Shown here in pieces: positions 60,278 to 64,000 of a stretch of DNA of 64,000 nucleotides. How positions within the stretch are numbered: position 1 is the first letter of the stretch; each line of letters begins with the position of its first letter. A program made the translations under genes and the position numbers. The notes beneath the pieces are model-generated. The model had not been told where the DNA came from and did not search any database. It saw only the letters and a program-made list of their open reading frames with translations. Source of the DNA: JAGOUU01 sp964387745 (GTDB lineage: Bacteria > Pseudomonadota > Gammaproteobacteria > JAGOUU01); contig CAYLXL010000003.1 in NCBI GenBank assembly GCA_964387745.1, positions 10,567 through 74,566 on the forward strand, in the 5' to 3' direction.

Positions 60278-61369
60278 TTAAACTTTTAGAGTGTCGGCTT
60301 TTACGCAATCATTGACCCAATCCCAGCTTAAGTTACAGGCTGTAGTTAATAAACAGGCTGCTATTAAATAAGGATCTGCATTGGCGCCTGGTCTGCGGTC
60401 TTCAAGATAGCCACAGCCTTCTTCTTTTACATTAATGGGGATTCGGATTGACGCACCGCGATCAGAAATGCCATAACGAAATTGATGGATAGAACAAGTT
60501 TCATGTTTGCCGGTTAAACGCTCATGCAAATTGTGGCCATAGAATTTAATGTGTTGATCATGTTTTTTTGCTAAGCGATCAATGACGTTCAATATAGCTT
60601 CGTAACCAGTTTTAGGTGTGCGCATTTCTTTAGTAGAAAAGTTTGTATGGCAACCAGAACCATTCCAATCACCTTTGATTGGTTTATTATCAAAGCTTAC
60701 TATAATACCAAAATCTTCAGCAGTACGATGTAATAACCAACGTGCTAGGATTTGGTGATCACAAATAGTTAGAGCATCTAGTTCATCTGTTTTAAAACCG
60801 CGATAACCTACTTGGTATTCCCATTGTCCTGGCATAACTTCAGCATTAACGCCATAGATACTAATACCTGCTTCTAAACAATACTGCATATGCTTTTCGA
60901 CAACTTTTCGGCCAAAAGCTTTATCATAACCTACACCACAATAATAAGGGCCTTGTGGTTTTGGTGTGCCAGTTTCTGGCCAGCCTAAAGGATTTTGACC
61001 TTGAAATAAAGTATATTCTTGTTCAAAACCAAATAAAGCGTCTTGATCTTGGGCGCCTTCTTTTAAGACTCTAACTAGTTTACTTCTAGAATTCGTTTTA
61101 TGAGGTGTGTGATCTTGATTACAAACTTCGGCTAAGACTAAAACATTATTACCACCACGGATAGGATCTTTAATGACTCTGACTGGAACGATTAATAAAT
61201 CAGAACTACCACCTGGTGATTGATTTGTAGAAGAGCCATCGAAATTCCAAACAGGGTAGTCCTTTGGATCAGTGCTAAGCCGTTCATGATTGATGGTTCG
61301 TGTTTTAGATCTCAACTCATGCGTGGGTTCGGTTCCGTCTAGCCATATGTATTCCGCAAAACTTAGCAT
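60278..61369 (-). CDS. glnA: Glutamine synthetase, type II (eukaryote-like)
   Basis: A 363-residue ammonia-assimilating enzyme. Its size and motifs are those of GSII, the short decameric form of eukaryotes and a few bacteria, not the 470-residue GSI of E. coli: WNFDGSSTNQ (about residues 41-50), FGFEQEYTLF, GVNAEVMPGQWEYQVG, NGSGCHTNFSTKEMR and GYLEDRRPGANADPYL. It lacks the adenylylation Tyr loop of GSI. AGGAG precedes the ATG and a strong terminator follows, so it is a single-gene unit. Confidence 0.95.
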   Translation of the reverse strand: MLSFAEYIWLDGTEPTHELRSKTRTINHERLSTDPKDYPVWNFDGSSTNQSPGGSSDLLIVPVRVIKDPIRGGNNVLVLAEVCNQDHTPHKTNSRSKLVRVLKEGAQDQDALFGFEQEYTLFQGQNPLGWPETGTPKPQGPYYCGVGYDKAFGRKVVEKHMQYCLEAGISIYGVNAEVMPGQWEYQVGYRGFKTDELDALTICDHQILARWLLHRTAEDFGIIVSFDNKPIKGDWNGSGCHTNFSTKEMRTPKTGYEAILNVIDRLAKKHDQHIKFYGHNLHERLTGKHETCSIHQFRYGISDRGASIRIPINVKEEGCGYLEDRRPGANADPYLIAACLLTTACNLSWDWVNDCVKADTLKV

Positions 61370-61440
61370 AATTGTACTCCTGTTAAATCATGTATCGTGC
61401 CATTATGACATAATAGAAAATGAGTTAAAATAGCTAGAAA

Positions 61441-62091
61441 TCACAATCCAAATATAAATCTAATCAACACCAAAGAGTTATAAAATAAAGGTGTAAGAAT
61501 TATATTCAATATTCCGGTAATTAATAAAAGAATTAAAATAATAAAACCATAAGGTTCAATTTTATCGTAGAGCAAAGCAGCTCTTCCTGATAAGAAGCTA
61601 TTTAAAATTTTACTGCCATCTAGAGGTGGCAGCGGTAGCATATTCAATAGCATTAAAATAAAGTTAACTTGGATTCCGGCTGTAGCCATTAAAAATAAAG
61701 GTGTGCTAAACCAAAAGGGAATAAGAGTAGCAATTTTAGCTAATAGCGCCCAGGCAAGCGCCATAACAAAATTTGAGCAGGGGCCTGCAAAAGCAATAAT
61801 TGCCAGTTGTCTACGAGGGCTCTTTAGATTACGTGGATCAACGGGTACCGGTTTTGCCCAACCAAACATAAGGCCGGTATTTAAAACAATCAAAGTCAAG
61901 GGAATGATAATAGTTCCTATTAGATCGATATGTTTGATCGGATTTAAAGTTAATCGCCCAAGCATTTTTGCTGTGCGATCGCCGTAATAATTTGCGACAT
62001 AACCATGGCAAGCTTCATGGACAGTAACTGCAAAAATAACTGGGATAGCGAATAGGCAAATTAATTGGATTAGATTAGTAAGGTCATTCAT
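61441..62091 (-). CDS. Site-2 protease family membrane zinc peptidase (M50)
   Basis: A 216-residue multi-spanning protein of the compact, PDZ-less S2P group. The zinc motif HEACH (HExxH) is at about residues 25-29 in a first membrane helix, and the third ligand Asp lies in NMLPLPPLDGSKIL near 148-161. Five to six hydrophobic segments are visible. The middle GWAKPVPVDPRNLKSPRR is typical of this family. Substrate unknown. It is divergent from gspC. Confidence 0.9.
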   Translation of the reverse strand: MNDLTNLIQLICLFAIPVIFAVTVHEACHGYVANYYGDRTAKMLGRLTLNPIKHIDLIGTIIIPLTLIVLNTGLMFGWAKPVPVDPRNLKSPRRQLAIIAFAGPCSNFVMALAWALLAKIATLIPFWFSTPLFLMATAGIQVNFILMLLNMLPLPPLDGSKILNSFLSGRAALLYDKIEPYGFIILILLLITGILNIILTPLFYNSLVLIRFIFGL

Positions 62092-62144
62092 GACAAAATA
62101 TAAAAATATGGTAAGAACTTTAGTAATCTATTATACTACATTGT

Positions 62145-63002
62145 ATGAAATATAGTGAATTTTTGCACAATCTTGATATCGAGAGAATCAAAGAGCTTGT
62201 AATTATTAAGTTACAATACTTTTTCAATGATGCTAAAGTTGCAAAAATAATATTATTTTTTAGTCTAGCTTTACTACTCTGGCAGACATGCCTGATTTAT
62301 TCTCTTTATTATAATTATAAAAATTGGCAGTTACCCGATGTAGAACAAATTTATCGAGCCAATAGTCAATCCAAACCTAATAATACTTTAGTTATTGTGA
62401 ATAAGCATATTTTTGGCGCCTTAGCGCGCCCAGGTGGATCACTAGCTGACGCAGTAAAAACGGCACTACCTCTAGTCCTCAAAGGTGTTATAGCTAATAG
62501 TGCGGATTCTAAACTTGGCCAAGCAATTATTCAAGGAGGAGATGGTAAGCAAAAAGTTTATGCTGCAGGTGATCAACTTAAGGGCGTTTCAGGGCACGTT
62601 GTGCTTGAATACATCTATAGAGAAAAAGTCTATATCAAAAATAATGGCAGGTTAGAATATATTTTGTATCCGATTCTAGATCTTTCTACTTTGAGTGGTA
62701 AGAGTGATAAAAATATTTTTAGATCGGGAAATTCAGGTATCATTAACAAAAATTTACCGCAACAAACAATTTTTGGGGCAGAGCCTAATGAACAAGCAGT
62801 CACTGTACCTGTGCCCGCACCTGTAGTTAGTCAGGAAGATGATGAAGAGCAGGAAGCAGATGAGCGTTCTGATTTACCAAATAGTAACAATCTTATGAAT
62901 AATTCGAGAGTTGATAGCCTAAATAAGCGACTTAGAAATCAGCCAAAAGGCAGTAATAATCCTGATAGAATTAATAATCAAATTAAAAGAATCTATAATT
63001 AA
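62145..63002 (+). CDS. gspC: Type II secretion system inner-membrane protein GspC
   Basis: A 285-residue protein linking the inner-membrane platform to the GspD secretin. One transmembrane segment lies at about residues 32-54. The homology region that binds the secretin covers about 108-170: LVLKGVIANSADSKLGQAII, then KVYAAGDQL and VYIKNNGRLEYI. The C-terminal third is a low-complexity acidic and Asn-rich tail with no PDZ domain evident. gspD follows after about 100 bases. Confidence 0.88.
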   Translation: MKYSEFLHNLDIERIKELVIIKLQYFFNDAKVAKIILFFSLALLLWQTCLIYSLYYNYKNWQLPDVEQIYRANSQSKPNNTLVIVNKHIFGALARPGGSLADAVKTALPLVLKGVIANSADSKLGQAIIQGGDGKQKVYAAGDQLKGVSGHVVLEYIYREKVYIKNNGRLEYILYPILDLSTLSGKSDKNIFRSGNSGIINKNLPQQTIFGAEPNEQAVTVPVPAPVVSQEDDEEQEADERSDLPNSNNLMNNSRVDSLNKRLRNQPKGSNNPDRINNQIKRIYN

Positions 63003-63104
63003 TATAATTAAACTAGGATAGTTAGGGACGGTCATTTATTTTTCCTAATTAGCAGGTTATGATGTGAGGCGTGTAGTTGTGACTATAAGACGAAAATATA
63101 TTAC

Positions 63105-64000
63105 ATGAAATTATTAGCAGAAACACAAGCTCATAACGCTTTGTTAAACAAAGTTAAATTTACACTGCTCACTGGGGCTGCACTTTTTTTAAGTTATTCT
63201 CATGAAAGTGTTTATGCATTCGCACGTAATAATTCCCACGCTAATAGATGGCAAGAAAGTTCTGTAAATCAACTAGATAATTTTCAGCTTGCCCAAACAA
63301 CGAATAAGATTGATTTAGAAGCCCCGGCACTTAAATCATTAAATAATTCATCGGATGGTTTTTCAGATGATGCTGTCAGCAATCAACCAGTAAGTATAAA
63401 AAATTCCAAGAAAAAGATGTGGAATCTAGATGATGTTGATTTGCTTGCTTTAATTGGCGAAATGTCACGAATAACAGGCCGTAATTTTATTATAGATTCT
63501 AGAGTTACTGGTAAAGCGAGTCTTATTTCTAATAAGCCCATGGATGATGAAGAAGCTTATCAAGCTTTCTTGTCTATTTTGCAGGTACAGGGTTTTGCTG
63601 TTATTGACGCCGGTTCGGTTACAAAAATAGTTCCAGACTCTATTGCTAAACAAATCGATAGTAAAGTTAATTCTAATAATCTAAAGTCTTTAGGCGACGA
63701 AATGGTCGTGCAAGTTATTAGTGTTAAAAATGTTTCAGCAACCGCTTTGTTACCTATTTTAAGAGGCCTAGTTAATCAACAAGTTGCTCATTTAGCTGCT
63801 TATGCCCCTTCGAATGTTATTGTGGTTGCTGATCACGCAGCCAATGTTGCCAGAATAATTGAAATCATCAATCGTATTGATAAACAAAATACTGACGATG
63901 TAGAAATAATCAGCTTAAAAGATGCTAGCAGCGATGAAATAGTTAAAGTGTTATCTAATTTGATGAGCTCACAACAACTAGGTGATTTATCAGGTCAGCA
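63105..64000 (+). CDS. gspD: Type II secretion system secretin GspD, 3' end outside the window
   Basis: The frame opens at ATG 63105 and is still open at the right edge, giving 298 residues. A signal sequence (about residues 16-41) is followed by about 60 unconserved residues and then the secretin N domains: WNLDDVDLLALIGEMSRITGRNFIID, VTGKASLISNKPMDDEEAYQAFLSILQVQGFAVI, and the ring-building repeats with VISVKNVSATALLPILRGLV and ANVARIIEIINRID. The membrane-channel part lies beyond the window. Together with gspC it shows a type II system, likely to export enzymes such as the M28 peptidase. Confidence 0.92.
   Translation, partial: MKLLAETQAHNALLNKVKFTLLTGAALFLSYSHESVYAFARNNSHANRWQESSVNQLDNFQLAQTTNKIDLEAPALKSLNNSSDGFSDDAVSNQPVSIKNSKKKMWNLDDVDLLALIGEMSRITGRNFIIDSRVTGKASLISNKPMDDEEAYQAFLSILQVQGFAVIDAGSVTKIVPDSIAKQIDSKVNSNNLKSLGDEMVVQVISVKNVSATALLPILRGLVNQQVAHLAAYAPSNVIVVADHAANVARIIEIINRIDKQNTDDVEIISLKDASSDEIVKVLSNLMSSQQLGDLSGQ

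Overview
The window is A+T-rich chromosomal DNA of a gammaproteobacterium. The main evidence is gene order: rpmH-rnpA-yidD-yidC-mnmE-mnmG-rsmG-parA-parB-atpIBEFHAGDC-glmU-glmS in one unbroken run, then a cytochrome c4-engB-polA-thrB cluster, ftsY-ftsE-ftsX-rpoH, and a dprA-topA-tsaC-hemF cluster, all arrangements known from Pseudomonas/Legionella-type genomes. Low G+C, palindromic intergenic repeats (one inside a coding gene), a eukaryote-type glutamine synthetase, a secreted bulb-type lectin, a secreted M28 aminopeptidase and unrecognised secreted or membrane proteins suggest a host-associated or intracellular lineage (Legionellales-like). That placement is inference. Two runs of ten N (5732-5741 and 44559-44568) are scaffold gaps, each lying inside one gene.

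Layout. 1-20.5 kb: an unrecognised gene cut by the left edge, then ribosomal protein L34, RNase P protein, membrane insertion (yidD, yidC), tRNA modification (mnmE, mnmG), 16S rRNA methylation (rsmG, with an in-frame palindromic repeat), chromosome partition (parAB), the F1Fo ATP synthase operon, and the two UDP-GlcNAc/glucosamine-6-phosphate enzymes glmU and glmS. 20.5-34.6 kb: c-type cytochromes, a membrane protein of unknown role, a glycerophosphodiesterase, an ABC-F ATPase, tRNA-Arg(CCG), secreted peptidase, DsbA-like protein, a 227-bp palindrome, engB, a lectin protein, polA (apparently without a working proofreading site), thrB and a small lipoprotein. 34.6-45.8 kb: rsmD with an M16 peptidase pair, ftsYEX, an S24-type repressor and a small divergent gene placed between ftsX and rpoH, and a DUF4143 ATPase with a striking promoter palindrome. 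45.8-64 kb: typA, a proline iminopeptidase homologue lacking its nucleophile, the LysM-less/dprA/topA/tsaC/hemF cluster, nudF, dctA, a lone tatA with hit and a 17-kDa-antigen-type lipoprotein, type II glutamine synthetase, an M50 protease, and the start of a type II secretion locus (gspC, gspD cut by the right edge).

Most of the window is housekeeping. I see no prophage, insertion sequence, CRISPR array or complete new multi-gene system. The points most worth following are the repeat inserted in frame in rsmG, the apparent loss of catalytic residues in PolA and Pip, the leaderless operator-promoter of the DUF4143 gene, the helically phased repeats before the atp promoter, an orphan minus-strand terminator suggesting a small RNA near 47.9-48.2 kb, and short tandem duplications in several operon spacers.
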